Assembly: GCF_003590095.1 (NCBI RefSeq)
Contig: NC_039488.1
Coordinates: 8,680,001-8,744,000, forward strand
Origin: Trichoplusia ni
Lineage: Eukaryota; Arthropoda; Insecta; Lepidoptera; Noctuidae
Reading direction: 5' to 3'
Length of the DNA: 64,000 nucleotides
Shown here: in pieces, positions 1-12,418 of the stretch
How positions within the stretch are numbered: position 1 is the first letter of the stretch
Layout of the letters: every line of letters starts with the position of its first letter
Translations under genes and position numbers: made by a program
The notes under the pieces: generated by a model
The model's database searches: none
Told to the model about the DNA's origin: nothing
The model's input: only the letters and a program-made list of their open reading frames with translations

Positions 1-890
1 AGACAGTTCGAAAACAGACGGCAAACGTAAGAAGTCGTATAGGATCAAACTGTGTTCAAATCTGTGTCAAAAACAATGTTGCTGTGTAAACGAAGCTCAA
101 GTTTGAACGGCATCGGAGCTAAATAACACTTGGTTAAGGGCAACCGGTCCCAGAAACCTAGATACAGTAATGATGTCAAACAATTTACGGCATATATTAA
201 GAGCTTAGTATTCGAGGTCTTAAAGTATATAATGTATTAAATAGGGTACTGCTATCGCAATATTTTTTAAATAGTGATTGGTGAGATTGACTGGTTGACT
301 GGATAAATAAGTGTTTCTAAATATACTCCTAAATGGCACGTATATTCAACTTAAGCTATCATGTCACTTGGGGTTTAGCATGTCAGAAAATTTAACGATG
401 TTATTTTGAAAAATTTAACCCGTCACCTCACCGCGTACTAAAAGTTTTGAAACGCAAATAGTGTGCTAACTTTTAGAGTGTTATAATTAAAGTTATTGTA
501 TATTTATTTAAATTTGAGAACCACAATAAGAAACCAATGCATTCCATTAATAAATTCAAAATAATACTCTAGAAATTAATGGACAAATCAAATTGAATTT
601 AGTTGGGAGAAATAAACTATATGCATACGAGACAGATATTAATCAGTAGGTATCGCTTAAATTTACTACAACCCACCAGAAGCCTTTTTAAAAACCGAAC
701 AAAATATCAAAGTTTAATGCAAAACAATCGTTAAAGTTACGCAACATAGATTCGTTATCAAATAAATCGAACTTAAAAAACGAAATGCATATTTTAAATT
801 CAAATAAATATTAGCCACTAATAACATAATCAATTTATTTACAGATGAACCCATCACATAAACCATGCATCAAAAGTGTCGAGTACTCAC

Positions 891-917
891 AATAACATTT
901 CTATAGACGCCGTGCAT
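891..917 (-). other. possible short first coding exon (weak)
   Basis: On the minus strand an ATG at 917 in good context (AAACAAACATG) opens nine codons (MHGVYRNVI). They run straight into a GTGAGT donor whose GT lies at 890-889. A TCAGT arthropod-type initiator lies about 160 bases upstream, near 1078. No acceptor or later exon is visible to the left, so any gene would continue past the window edge. This is inference from start context and donor only; the protein is not recognised. Confidence 0.2.
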
Positions 918-2187
918 GTTTGTTTAAGATCACTATCACACGATTTCCTTACATTTGTCTAGGTATAAAGGCATGTGTTTTACCGAAGCGTGTAGTACAA
1001 CTAACCACTGAGTATTAAGTACATAGGAATAGTTCGACCAACGACCGATAGCAAAGCGTTCACGACAGACCGGTGTACTGACTGTTTGATGGTTTTTCGC
1101 GATGCTCGTATATGCAAGACGCTAAGTGTCTAATTCCATTTTGATAAGCTGTATAAACTGTGAAGCAGGCCATTGTCACAGTTTTACACTAATTTGAGTC
1201 ACGAGGTTTTGTTAGTAGCGACTAGCGACATAAAATGCTGTGTCAGACATACATATACGTACATAGTTTGTTTCATACACAATTATTTTTATTGACTTCC
1301 GAACTTACCGAAATCGATGCTTGATTCAATTCAATTCAATAATTGAGGTCCCTTAAATTAGATATAAACGAAAGACGAATAGTTGTTTTTTATTGTCATA
1401 ATAAAACTACTTCGTATTTGAATACTCAATAGATCATATCGTTTTCATTTTGACATCAACCTAATTCTATACTCAATAAGCAACTTCTAAATAATGTATA
1501 ATTCCGTTCAGCTTAGTGACGAACGACAAAAAAAAAACTATTAATAGGATTGGGAAAATTCCCAAAGTTCAATAATTATGCAGAATCACACCGATCCAAA
1601 ATAGCTTATGGTGTTAAATGAGACGATTAACACAATCTATTTCCAGCCAGTCATTATTAAAATAAATATTATAATAAAATATTTATACATAAATTTAAAA
1701 ATAACTTCTTTTTCACGGCTACTTTTTAATATTACATGGTCAAACAGAAAGAGCTAGAATCATGCTGTGGCTGTTGTTAGCCGAGTTTTATAAATATAAA
1801 TGTACAAATATTGTGACTTAATATTTATTGAAAACACCATTATTTGCGTTTCGTGACGAACGTCATGCTGGCTGTTAATATATTTCCGTATATAAAAGTT
1901 TCGGAAAAGTATAGAGAAGTCTAGTAAAGGTTTGAATTTTGACAGATACACAGTTATTCTGTTAACCACTCGTCTCGTTTTCATTCACCGCATCACACGG
2001 CTTTGCCATTTGAATATCGTGTAGAAATAGAGATACCTAATGTCTTTTTAAAACTTCGTCCTGAGAGAGCTCTTTATTCTAATAAATAATAGTTTAAAAT
2101 AAAATAATGAAATCAGTGTTATTTGCAAAAATGATTATAGATACTACAGTTACACAGGTCTAAGACTGCAAAACTTCATATGCACAA

Positions 2188-2383
2188 CTAGCTGTTGCTC
2201 GCGGGACCACCGCTGCAAATCTGAAATAATCCTATGGAAATATAAAATCAGGATAAAAACCTATCCTGTGTTAATCCTGGTTATAAACTATCTGTGTAGC
2301 AAGTTTTGTCTAAAGCCGTCTAGTGGTTTCTGCGTGAAATAGGAACAAACTTCCATATAAACTTTCGCGTTTATAATATTAGT
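2188..2383 (-). mobile_element. Helitron-like non-autonomous element
   Basis: Read on the minus strand it starts ACTAATATTATAAACGCGAA and ends in a C+G-rich stem followed by CAACAGCTAGT. This start and the CTAG end after a short stem are the layout of non-autonomous Helitron-like repeats common in Lepidoptera. It contains the phrase ACCACTAGACGG...AAACTTGCTACACAGATAG, a diverged form of the family core. About 196 bp and no coding capacity. The family assignment is from memory of repeat style, not from a search. Confidence 0.55.
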
Positions 2384-4728
2384 AGCTGCTGCAGTAAATT
2401 ATGAAAATTACATTTTCCTTAAACCGGGTTGGCCTGAACTACAAACCACAATCTCTTTATTTCTAAGAAATGTCAAAACAAACGTTCTTACATATTTACA
2501 TAACACTATCAGGATACATCTCTGTGGAATTATTTTTCGCTTTACTTTATTAATGTATATAGGTATATTATACAAAAGTACTTGATCTAAATATCAACAG
2601 AAGTAGATAACAGACAATTACAATTAAAATGATAAGTTATCATAAACATCTTATGGTTAACTTGGCAAATCATTTTAATATGTATTTTCCTCGTTTCTCT
2701 CCAACCTAGCACACTTATAAATAGGTATAAATAATCTAATTAAATTATCTACAAATAAATATCAAAGCAGTAATGTATTTTTTTCCAGATCAATTCCCGT
2801 ATTTTTTAAAAATTGTGCTATATGTTGCAATTAATTAAAATTATTTACAGTTCATCTGCGAAAATTTAACTTTATTTATGGTATTTCTTATCTGGTTCTA
2901 CTTTTCACGTTATTGTGAAAGAGTCAGTATAAGACTTCTTGCTTTCATAGTTGACTGGCGTCAGAATTTTAAAACGACTGTGGGGCTTTGAGACAGTGAG
3001 ACGTCAACATCATACAAATTAAAAAAAATCTCTGTTGTGATAAGCAACTATAACTTTGCACTTACGAATTTGCATTTACTCAAAGGTTCGACAACTTTTG
3101 ATCGAGGCTTTTATCTTCCTCAACTGTAAAGTAGTTTAACCGCTTCCACTATCAAATGATTAATATTTTAATTTATTACCGCTTTTAATCACGCATTTAA
3201 AAATCCTTTGTGTTCGCAAAAAAAATTGTAAGCCAAAATACAAAATTTCATTTGCTGATAAACAGTTGTATGGGTGGTACTTACGTAGTAACTATTTAGT
3301 CATCTGTGGTGGTACGTCGTATACTTTTGATATAGGATTCCCTAGCTACTGCTTTCTACAAGAAAATAATTCATTTCAGTATACCGAAACGGCATTAGAA
3401 ATATGATCAGGCTTTGACGAAACATGATGAAAGTAGAAGCAGGTAACATACTTGTAAAAGGAAAATCTTGTTAAAGAAACGTAAAAGGCCAGAAGCTACC
3501 TACATCTTAAAGCAAGATTACTGCAGATGTGGAAAAGAGACCGCCGCTTTACATGGACTAGCGCTGTCCTGCTTACACTAGTGCAATGGGATAGATAGGC
3601 GGTAGTCAGCTGTCAGTTTCCATTATCATACTGGTCACGTCCATCTGAGCAAATTCATGTTAAGGTTTCTGTCCAATCACGCAAGATTGATTCATTTACG
3701 ACTCATGCGTCTTGAATTGGGAAAGTGATGATATACGACGTAATAGCCGTAATCCTAGTAAGAGAAAGGAAAATATAACGAAAGGAAAGGTTTTTATCTT
3801 TAGTTAAGAAGGTTTATGTTTTTGTGGTTTCCTAAATTTCGGTAGGAATAAGTTGCCATGAAATATTATTTTCAAAAATGAAGTGCATTTTTTTCTTACT
3901 TCGATTAGAGTAGTTTAGGATTATGAACGTGGATTTAATTTTATATTTGATAATAAAGTACTCTTTGAATTGCCGCAAATATAAAGGAGGAGAAGGAAAA
4001 GGAGCTACGTTTGCGTTTTTTTGAATAGTAAAATTAGATAAAAACATCGAGTACGTTTTCTCACGTTTTAGTGTAAAATATCTAAATATGTGACTCAGAA
4101 AAAATTGAAATATTAAAATAACTATGACGTCTATATACCTACCATCAGTCGTTTATACTTAAATGTTTTAATTTACTTTTCTGAATGGTAACAAGATAGT
4201 ATTGCGTGAATTGATAAAACTGTCCGTTAATACTTTATAAATGAAAGAGATTAAAAAAAGCCCGGTCGATGACCCAATAACATATAATTCAGAATTTTAG
4301 ATAATATTTAAAACCGTAAAAATAGAGAACATGACTGAACTACTGAAACTGAACTGACTGAAATATCATTTAAAAATGAGGTAATATCCATATAGGCCGT
4401 ATATTTTTACACTATGGTTTCATAATACATATGTAGACGTTTCAAATTTCGAACAACTACGCAAATGTGGTCACGCGCTGGCGTTTGCTAACAATATTGA
4501 CATTTCTAATAAATTATTCTGATTTATACGTCAGAAATCATTTAAATAGGTAAGATACATTACGCGGCAGAATTTATTGAAATATTCAAAAAAATAACTG
4601 ATATTCTTTCTTCTTGAAGAGTTTCCGCAATGTTTTCCGAAATCTAAATACTTATAGATATTAGATTATATTAAATTGGCCAAGGTTTCGTTTAACAAGA
4701 ATAGTAGGAATCGTTCAAATCTATACTT

Positions 4729-4972
4729 ACTAATATATAAAGCTGAAGAGTTTGTTTGTTTGAACGCGCTAATCTCAGGATCTACTGGTCCAAATTGAAA
4801 AATTATTTCTGTGTTGAATAGACCATTCATCGAGGAAGGCTTTAGGCTATAAACCATCACGCTGCGACTAATAGGTGCGAAGATACAATGGAGAATGTAA
4901 AAAAACAGGGCAGGTATAAATCATAACTTATATCTTCTACCCACGGGGACCAAGTCGCGGGCAACAGCTAGT
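4729..4972 (+). mobile_element. Helitron-like non-autonomous element, second family
   Basis: Starts ACTAATATATAAAGCTGAAG, includes a short GTTT repeat, and ends with a stem (CACGGGGACCAAGTCGCGGG) followed by CAACAGCTAGT. It shares the start and end of the element at 2188-2383, but the body differs (CATCACGCTGCGACTAATAG). It looks complete and little diverged. It has no coding capacity of its own. Confidence 0.55.
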
Positions 4973-6051
4973 TCTTTAATAATATCCTAAACTATACGGT
5001 ATTTGCCGACTCTACTTTTTCCTTTCTTTTCTAATGCTAGGTAAGTTGTTATATATTAGTCTAAAGATTCATATTATAATCATTTTCGCTTCTTAAAGTA
5101 GGTATATAATCTTGCGATAAAAACCTAAGTACTTGTGTTGACGATACCTGGTCTTCATGTACCTACTATTTGTTAAGGTTTTAGTTTATCATGTTAAATA
5201 TGTTAATTTATTTAGAGATATAGATATTCTAGACAATAGAGAATTGCTAGCACACATTACGGAGATAAGATAAATATGGTGTAATAATGATCTTGTGTAT
5301 TCCTTTGTTTTTTAAGTACAGAGATGTTTATAGAGGCTAATATGTTGCAACACATGTCTTATTTACGTAAATATCACGTTAAAGGAAAGGCCTTTGTAAG
5401 TAGTCTCAGAAGGTCTACGACCAGATAGAAGGCACTCTACGGCGAATAGTACCGCTGCCTTAAATAACTGCAACAGCCATATTTTAAGATTGATACCCTG
5501 ATCATTACATTGCATAAAATAGAAAGACAGCTTTTTATTATACTTTTTAAAGGTTTTATTGCGGATGCCTCTTATTTTTTGATCTGACTGGTAGTTTTAC
5601 TCAGTTCGATGAAGCAATCAAACCAAAACTCTCTTAAAACCTATTGCAGCAGTTCTCCAAGACTACATAGGTTCGCAATAGTAGGTAGGGTACTACTAAA
5701 TTATGGGGAGCCTAATTATTTCGATCGTTTTTGTGCAAGGCATGTGCTCGGAAGTTAAAGAACAGTTGGCTAAAACTGGCATGTGACAAGCATGTGGACA
5801 GGGAAGGCTTATAACTTATAAAAGTTTAATATTTTTGCCACACATATGTGATATTATGCAAAGGGAGCCCACTGAGTAATTAACGTAACATGTCGCCTGT
5901 TCACACGGAAAAAAACTTACTACACAGCTTACTATGTACAACAATAATGGGTAAGCAATTCTCATTGTATTAAATATGATGCAACCTTACTTTTTAAGAC
6001 GTCATTTTATTTGTAAGAAATTGTGAAGTTTAAAGATAAATTAATACATAC

Positions 6052-6134
6052 ATAAAAAAAATCTAACCCGAATCGAACACAGGTCTTTGCGCGCGAATAC
6101 CAATTGCCTGCAACTTTATGATCACCAAGCCATA
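6052..6134 (-). repeat. tRNA-derived SINE remnant
   Basis: On the minus strand a degraded B-box-like GTTCGATTCGGGTT follows a tRNA-like head and is followed by an AT-rich tail. It resembles the heads of the better preserved SINEs at 33757 and 55985. Only the head is recognisable. Confidence 0.35.
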
Positions 6135-6177
6135 ATTAAAGAAATATTCAGGTGCATAGATATTATGAAGAAGCATA

Positions 6178-6213
6178 TTTGCAAGATATAGGTGCTAACC
6201 TATATCTTGCAAA
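6178..6213. repeat. perfect 16-bp inverted repeat, 4-nt loop
   Basis: Arms 6178-6193 (TTTGCAAGATATAGGT) and 6198-6213 are exact reverse complements around the loop GCTA. Flanking bases do not pair. No coding frame spans it, and no T-run follows directly. Confidence 0.8.
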
Positions 6214-6301
6214 CAAAAAGATCCTTAGAACAAAAAGCGTTTCTCCTTTATATCTTCATTGACAATGTATAATCCCTTTCTTAATAGTAAAAAGTGCTCA
6301 C

Positions 6302-6359
6302 CTTCATCGTCTTTCGCGCCGACATCAAGCACAAAGGCTCCCCTCAAGAGGTGCCCCAT
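6302..6359 (-). CDS. possible first coding exon of a gene running left
   Basis: On the minus strand an ATG at 6359 opens 19 codons (MGHLLRGAFVLDVGAKDDE) plus one base. They end at a strong donor, AAG|GTGAGC, with its GT at 6301-6300. Composition is balanced and more G+C-rich than the surroundings. I do not recognise the peptide. No matching acceptor was found between here and the left edge, so the rest of the gene would lie outside the window. It ends in phase 1, whereas the candidate at 891-917 ends in phase 0, so the two could not be interchangeable first exons of one frame. It could be a chance open stretch. Confidence 0.3.
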
Positions 6360-8804
6360 TCTTCAAGATTACGATGCTGACTTTGTGCAAAGTTTCGAGT
6401 GTGAACAACAAACAAATATTTACATCTAACTACAACAAACACAAACTACACGATTATCAGTAATTAAGGAAATATTGCAAAAAAAAATCTACGCAAAATG
6501 GATTACCGCGCGAGTCGGTTCAAAAGACCTAGGGGCTACATCTCTATAGATAAAATAGGGATATTCGCTTTCGTAGTAAAAGAAAGCCAAATGAATGTAG
6601 TTAGTAGCGTAAACGATCTGCAAATGGTGTAAACCGAGCGCTAACCGAAATTATAGGTTGACTTAGGAAAACGAACAGAGAAAACAATGGAGTCGGCATA
6701 CGTCATGAATGAAACTATTTATAATTTGTTTGTATACCGTTTTAGTTATCTGACAGCGGTTTTAAATTGACATGTGTAATTATTTGCCTTAAATATTTGA
6801 GTGATAAATTTTGAAACGTTTTTTTATAATTTCAATCCTTATCGATGACGTAAATCTCGATTCCCAATCCAAACTGTGAATAATATTTTAACGTATCTAA
6901 TTTTTTTACGAAAAATGTACAATTTCAAGTCATCAGTTGATAATTTCATCAAATAGGAATTACAAGAACATCAAGGAGTAGAAGGAATAAAGTAGGTTAC
7001 ATTTTAGACTAGCTCTTAAACTGGATCTTACTGAACGAAATAAATCTGCATACCCGTCCTAACTTACAAAAAAATAAAAACTTAAATAATGCAATTATGA
7101 GATCAAACAACGAATTAAAATCATTAACATTGTACACAAGAAGAAGATCAACAAATGTCAAATTTCTAGATGTCATACATACAATTGTAACCATATAAGA
7201 AAAAAAACAAAATATATCACAGACCGTTTCCACAGTGTCTGCTGTTCTGTCGTCATATGTTGACATAAGCAAGGGAACAATGAAGCTATCTGGCTTGCGC
7301 TAGCGCAGCCGAGCAGCGCATGCAAACATACGCAGCTACCGAGATATCACAGCGTGAATTATAAAACTACCGCGGAAAATGTTACACATATTCCTTTAGA
7401 TAACTTTAACGTTTTGTAGACTTTTTATTCATACTTTATGAAATAAAATTTACTTAGCACGAATTCAGATTTATGCATTCCCGGTGCCACTATAATTACT
7501 TGTTGCAATGTTGAAAAAAACAAAGTAGGTAGCAAAAGGCTCTCAGCATCATTCAAAAACATCACAGTGAAAGCTTACCAAAAAGGATAGTAGTACTAAA
7601 AATGGAAGTCCAACAATATAAATTAAATCCATTTAAACTATTTCAAACCAAAAACCACCTAGTTACCTACTGCACATCTTATAATCTATTGCAACACGTA
7701 ATTTTGCTAGCTACACAAACTATATTACAAAATACTTACAAAAAAATATCAATCACTGATTTATCTGACGGTAACGTTTAACTCTCTTAACTCATCACTT
7801 ACACTGACGGGTTATGTACATAAACCACGTATTCTTAGTTTACAACAAGTAATTAATATCTAGTTATTATCTTAGGACTCCCTCAAGGTCGACTTGTGAA
7901 GAAAAGGTTATTTTTATAAAAACAATTGTGTCCTCTACTCGGTATTATCGAAACTGATAACTGAATGCACTGGTACGTAGAAGTTGGTTCCAAGTTTAAA
8001 TATTAAAAAAAAAACGTAACTATCATCATTCTCTGATTCCAGCGAGTTTGTAAGTTTTCTAAAAAAGGATCGTAACGATTGTATTTTTAAGTTGATGTCT
8101 GAATAAAGAGCGTTAGAATTAGGTGTGCTAAACTGTTTCATAACTAGAATATATTAATATCAAATGTAACAAGTTGTTGCTGCGACTTGACAGAAAATAT
8201 GTTTTAGCCTGACAATGCTGAAATTCAATATTCTAGAAATTTTCTAGTTCGCCTTTATTTTGTCATATAAACAGATTGCACAAATTTTATTTCTTGTCAA
8301 ATAACTCCTTTATACGGGAAACATGAGGTCAGGTGCAAGGAATCGGACCATAAAACTCTCGCCTCGGACTGCGGTCATCGAATTATTCCTTCATAGCACA
8401 TAGAGACAAAATATTTACTATTAGAAACCGCAATTATTATATAAATAGGAAGTAATTATCAATTTATGTCTATACATAAATATAGGAAGTAAATATAACT
8501 TTAAGTGACTTCTATTGACATACTGAACATAAGTTTACTATTCGTAGTACCTACTTGTAACTTCCGCAGTTTCGCGCCGTAATCGGTAGTTTTAAGTAAA
8601 AAGGATGGTACTTAAATCATGTTTATTTAAAGTTACAGACCAAAGGCGAAGGTTTCCATATTCTGCTCTCCATAGGCTGCTTTAAAACCGTTCTAACTTT
8701 TTTTTTGAATTTAAAAGTTTAAGTGACTTGTGTCGAGTATTGTGGTATAAAAGTTGATAATTTCGGGTACCTTCAACGGGGCCGCCTTTCACGCCTTTTT
8801 TCCG

Positions 8805-8935
8805 GATGGGAAATCATCAAATGGCTCCATCCGCTTTGGGTTGAGCAGGATTGTCAGTGTGTGACTAAAATCCAACCATGTTCCTTCCCTTGCCCTTCGT
8901 ATAATTTTACCACGGCAACCCTTTACTGAGTATGG
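8805..8935 (+). repeat. diverged lepidopteran interspersed repeat
   Basis: The stretch has the order GGGAAATCATCAAATGGCTC, GGGTTGAGCAGGATTGTCAG, GTGACTAAAATCCAACCATG, TTCCTTCCC. This matches a widespread lepidopteran repeat that I know as TCATCAAATGA...GTGTCAGACT...ACTGACTAAAAACCACC. The superfamily is uncertain. The small frame at 8723-8929 overlaps it and is not a gene. Confidence 0.45.
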
Positions 8936-10745
8936 AAAGTAAAAACCACAATGATATTAAATGCGAGAGTCGTTTAAAAAAAAGTAAATAGCCGTCTAAA
9001 TTATAATATAAAAAAAAATATATCTCTTTTAAATGTTAGTGCCTAGAAAGTTATTGCCAAGTAAAGCATGAACACATCTCTTCGTCGAGTTTAAAGGTAC
9101 TTATACGACGAAGGTATACTAGTAGATATACAAACTACCCTAGACCAGGCCACGTGCTACGGACTTGTAGACCACATGCAGCCATATTTCCTTACAACGT
9201 CTGTCGATTGCGTGCACACCTCACCTGGCGACTAAATACCACCTCTTTTATGAAGGCTGTATCAGTTGTGGGAGCGAGATCGCGCTCTACGATGTGTATT
9301 TCGCCTTCTCGCTTCCAGCCTCCTTGTTTAATTTCTAGGGAATATGGTTTGCCGCCTGGCATTTAAAAGGTAAGAAAAAAGGTCATAGACCTTAGCACTA
9401 AACCTTCTCAGGTTGCCTTTTGGAATACTACTACCTCCTTTGAACCACCTATACGTAAGATATGAATTATTTAAAAAGATACAACTTGTAGTCTAAAAAT
9501 ATCAGTTGATTATAGGGTGTTCAAAAATTTCAATTCAAAGTTCAATTGTTTCCTTCTATTAAGTAATTGTTACGTTTTCTTCATTTAAAACGCTTTGTCA
9601 TGATACATAACAATATCAGACTGGCCAGGTGGCCAGTACTCACGGATTTTACTGAAACTTATAATAATTATACCATTTTAATTTTGGATTCGGAATTAAG
9701 TAACTTAATTGCTGTAACATTTATTAAGTTACCGAGTAATCCCTTGACAAATGTGTTGTAAAACAATATTGTTAGATAAAAACCTTTAGCGATATCTTAA
9801 AAATAAAATATTACGAAAACGGTGATAAATTCATTAAAGTGACCTTGTTGTGTTGACGAAAACTACAAATGTTGAGCTATGTTATGCTTGCGTAAATGTT
9901 TAGATGATAAACTAAACGCGCTGGTTACAGCTACCGAATATGATGACGTCGATGCCTTTATTTTGATGATCATTATGGTTATTTGAAGGGCACTTTTGTA
10001 ACGAATTAAACTTCATTATGTCAATACAAATATTGGAACTCTCAATGTTAAAAACGTATCTACTTATTCACGTCTTATTTGTACAACACCATACTGGTTC
10101 TATTATAAGTAGGTGCTTTTAATTTTCCGGTAATTTTTAAACTTTTTGTGAATCTGCGTTGTCTTCATCCAGAATGGGTAAGAGATGCCTCCACTGCCTT
10201 CACTGTTGCTAAAGAAGAAAAATAAGAAGCGAAATGATAAACAGAGATTTTTAAGAAGAAAGGAATGCGTTATATTTTAGTATCTAAATATCTTTATTTA
10301 AGAACCGTACTAGTGAAAATTATTAATACACTAAGATAAGAAATAAACAAGATAAATATTTAAAACGAGAAGTTTACCTGCGCGAAACCATTTTCCATAA
10401 GCTAATAAATCAAATTCCTCGCAAGACCTTCATAAATACATACAAATAGATAACTGGAAATTGTCAAATATATCGTTTCGGAAACACGCTTAACTGAAAG
10501 TAAATTGGGCGTGAAATGACAGCCGCGAGCAGGGAACGCCTTGCCACACAAATTTGGGTCAATTTTCAACAGAAGGGCCATGTACCCTGGCCCTTTCCTT
10601 CCGCATTCTATTTATATATGTCGGCGCTGTAAACCCAAAATAGGTGTTAAAATAATATACGTGTAAAGGTTGACAGGTTGTTGCGTAACTCCGTTATAGC
10701 TTTTAGACGATTTTACGTGAATAATGACACGATGGGACGCCATGA

Positions 10746-10857
10746 CAGGGCCCAATTTCACTTTTTAGAATGGCCGATTAATAAATGGCAATTGGATTAA
10801 AGTGACACTCTTCGTATTCTCAAGCATATTTCCAACACAATATTTGGAAATTCATTG
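10746..10857 (+). mobile_element. half copy of a palindromic MITE
   Basis: Starts CAGGGCCC and follows the left arm of the MITE at 18972 in order: AATGGCCGAT, an AAATTGG-like block, TTCGTATT, AAGCAT, ACACAATA. It loses similarity near the palindrome centre, so the right arm is missing. It is more diverged than the other copy. Confidence 0.5.
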
Positions 10858-10886
10858 AAATGACAGTGAGTATAACACATACTTAT

Positions 10887-11008
10887 TGTAAGGTTTTATT
10901 TCTTTTTAATACAAATTATAAGGATTGAAAGTTGTTAATTTGACTACTGTAAGGCTTTATTTATTTTTAATACGAATTATAAAGATTGAAAGGTGTTAAT
11001 TTGACTAC
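10887..11008. repeat. 61-bp tandem duplication
   Basis: Two head-to-tail copies with a period of 61 bp, each starting TGTAAGG and ending TTTGACTAC. They differ at only a few positions. No gene overlaps them. Confidence 0.8.
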
Positions 11009-11360
11009 TTTCCGATGACGAAACGTTTTTGTTGCATGTTGGCGGGTCGACTGATTTTTTGGACGGGATTATGTTATTTTTGAATAGTGCAGAGAATTGT
11101 TAAAAGTACTGTTGATTAATATCACCTAGGTGTTATAACTTGTGTAAAACAATATCAATTGGAAAAATAAACAGTGTAATTTAAGTACAGTGTGGAGTTT
11201 GATTCGATATAACCTGTTATATTATATAAGTGTTTATTCAGGTAGATATGTAATAAATGTACTTATAATTGAATTAAAATCTTTAAATTTTACAAATAGG
11301 TACACAAAGAGCAGAACCATATAAATATATTAATCGGCTTTAAACAGTAATTTGCAAATA

Positions 11361-11364
11361 CGAA
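11361..11364. repeat. target-site duplication, left copy (CGAA)
   Basis: CGAA directly precedes the 5' LTR (TG...) and recurs at 18265-18268 directly after the 3' LTR (...CA). Four bases is usual for this retrotransposon class. Confidence 0.7.
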
Positions 11365-11725
11365 TGTCATGATTTTTAAAAATATATTTCTATAATTTTA
11401 TTTCAAATAATAATAGGTATTAAAACTTTGATTTTTAAATACGTTTTTTTTTAATAAAATAACTTTTATGTTTAATCTATTCGGTTATCGATATCCTGCT
11501 GCCGCACGCCCGCCATTTTTTTTTGGTTGGACAACACTTAGCGTGGCGGGAAGCTAGTACTTGCCGGCGCGGGAAAACTTGGTTAATTTTAAAAACGAAA
11601 AGGAGACGGATGGTTGAACTGAAGAGGAAGTAATATTTTCTGTTATGTTATAAGTAATACATATGTATAAAAGTATGCACTAATATATGAAAAACTAAAT
11701 TGAAGTGAGTTGCTGTTTTATTTCA
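11365..11725 (+). repeat. 5' LTR
   Basis: 361 bp, starting TGTCATGATT and ending TTTATTTCA, so it has TG...CA ends. A TATAAAAG box at 11666-11673 is the likely promoter core. An AATAAA lies earlier, near 11454, which is an unusual order if both are used. Nearly identical to 17903-18264. Confidence 0.92.
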
Positions 11726-11727
11726 CT

Positions 11728-11736
11728 TCAGAAGTG
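11728..11736 (+). other. possible primer binding site (tRNA-Leu type)
   Basis: TCAGAAGTG begins two bases after the 5' LTR. It matches the complement of the acceptor end of insect tRNA-Leu as I remember it (TGTCAGAAGTGG). The usual initial TGG is absent, so the match is partial and offset. Confidence 0.4.
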
Positions 11737-12249
11737 ACACGGACCAGATAAAAAGGTATGTTCAATCAAATATTATAAAATATCTTCATCAAGAGATTTT
11801 GTCTGTTGGGATGTTGTTTTTACGCCCACCATGGTAATTATATACCTGTACCTAGTTAGCAGACAAATAATCTCGACTTATAACCTTTTTCTTTCTTTAT
11901 GTGTTTGGCCGGGGATAGGCTCCGATATCATTTATTTTACAGTCATAAAATACGTTTGACCCCGCAATTCTAGTTGTGTTTTCTTCGTGTAATTGCTCAC
12001 ATCCACGATAAATAATACGTTACGATCACTGATTATAACACATGAAATATTAGGAACTATATTTTTATGATTTTCTTATAAATAAATTACCAACCTATTT
12101 ACATAATTATTAACTCGGTTAATAAATTGTCGAGCACATTTTTAAATTTATAACTGATGATAAATCATCTTTTTAATTTTAAATAATTTATCTTTAATAT
12201 GTATGTATTTTGAAATATATAACCCTAAGATGACCCACTGACCTAAGTA

Positions 12250-12352
12250 TGTTTATCAGTTGTCTGGTTACCATAACACAGGCTCTGCTTAGCTTGGGAT
12301 CAGGTGACCCGCGACCGTGTGTGAGTTGTCCCGGAATATTATTATTATTTAT
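12250..12352 (+). repeat. non-LTR retrotransposon 3' tail fragment
   Basis: GGTTACCATAACACAGGCTC, TTAGCTTGGGATCAGGTGAC and GTGTGTGAGTTGTCCC, followed by a short ATT repeat, resemble the 3' end of a common lepidopteran LINE family. It lies inside the leader of the Ty3 element, so it was captured by, or inserted into, the leader. No LINE coding sequence accompanies it. Confidence 0.5.
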
Positions 12353-12418
12353 ACCAGATTTTTAATATTTAAATGCGAATAGAACGTAAATAAATATATA
12401 TATAGAACGAGATGTAAT

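Larger units (their letters stand above)
918..6301. other. non-coding stretch with repeats
   Basis: AT-rich DNA with no supportable gene. It holds two Helitron-like elements, a SINE remnant and a perfect hairpin, listed separately. Short open frames near 1760, 3832 and 4666 have no recognisable domains and look like chance; the last lies in the Helitron-like element. Confidence 0.6.
6360..11360. other. non-coding stretch with repeats
   Basis: No gene can be supported. The short open frames (for example near 7009, 7935, 8723, 9154 and 9567) show no domain, no convincing splice context and no codon bias. It holds a diverged interspersed repeat near 8805, half a MITE near 10746 and a tandem duplication at 10887. 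Confidence 0.6.
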
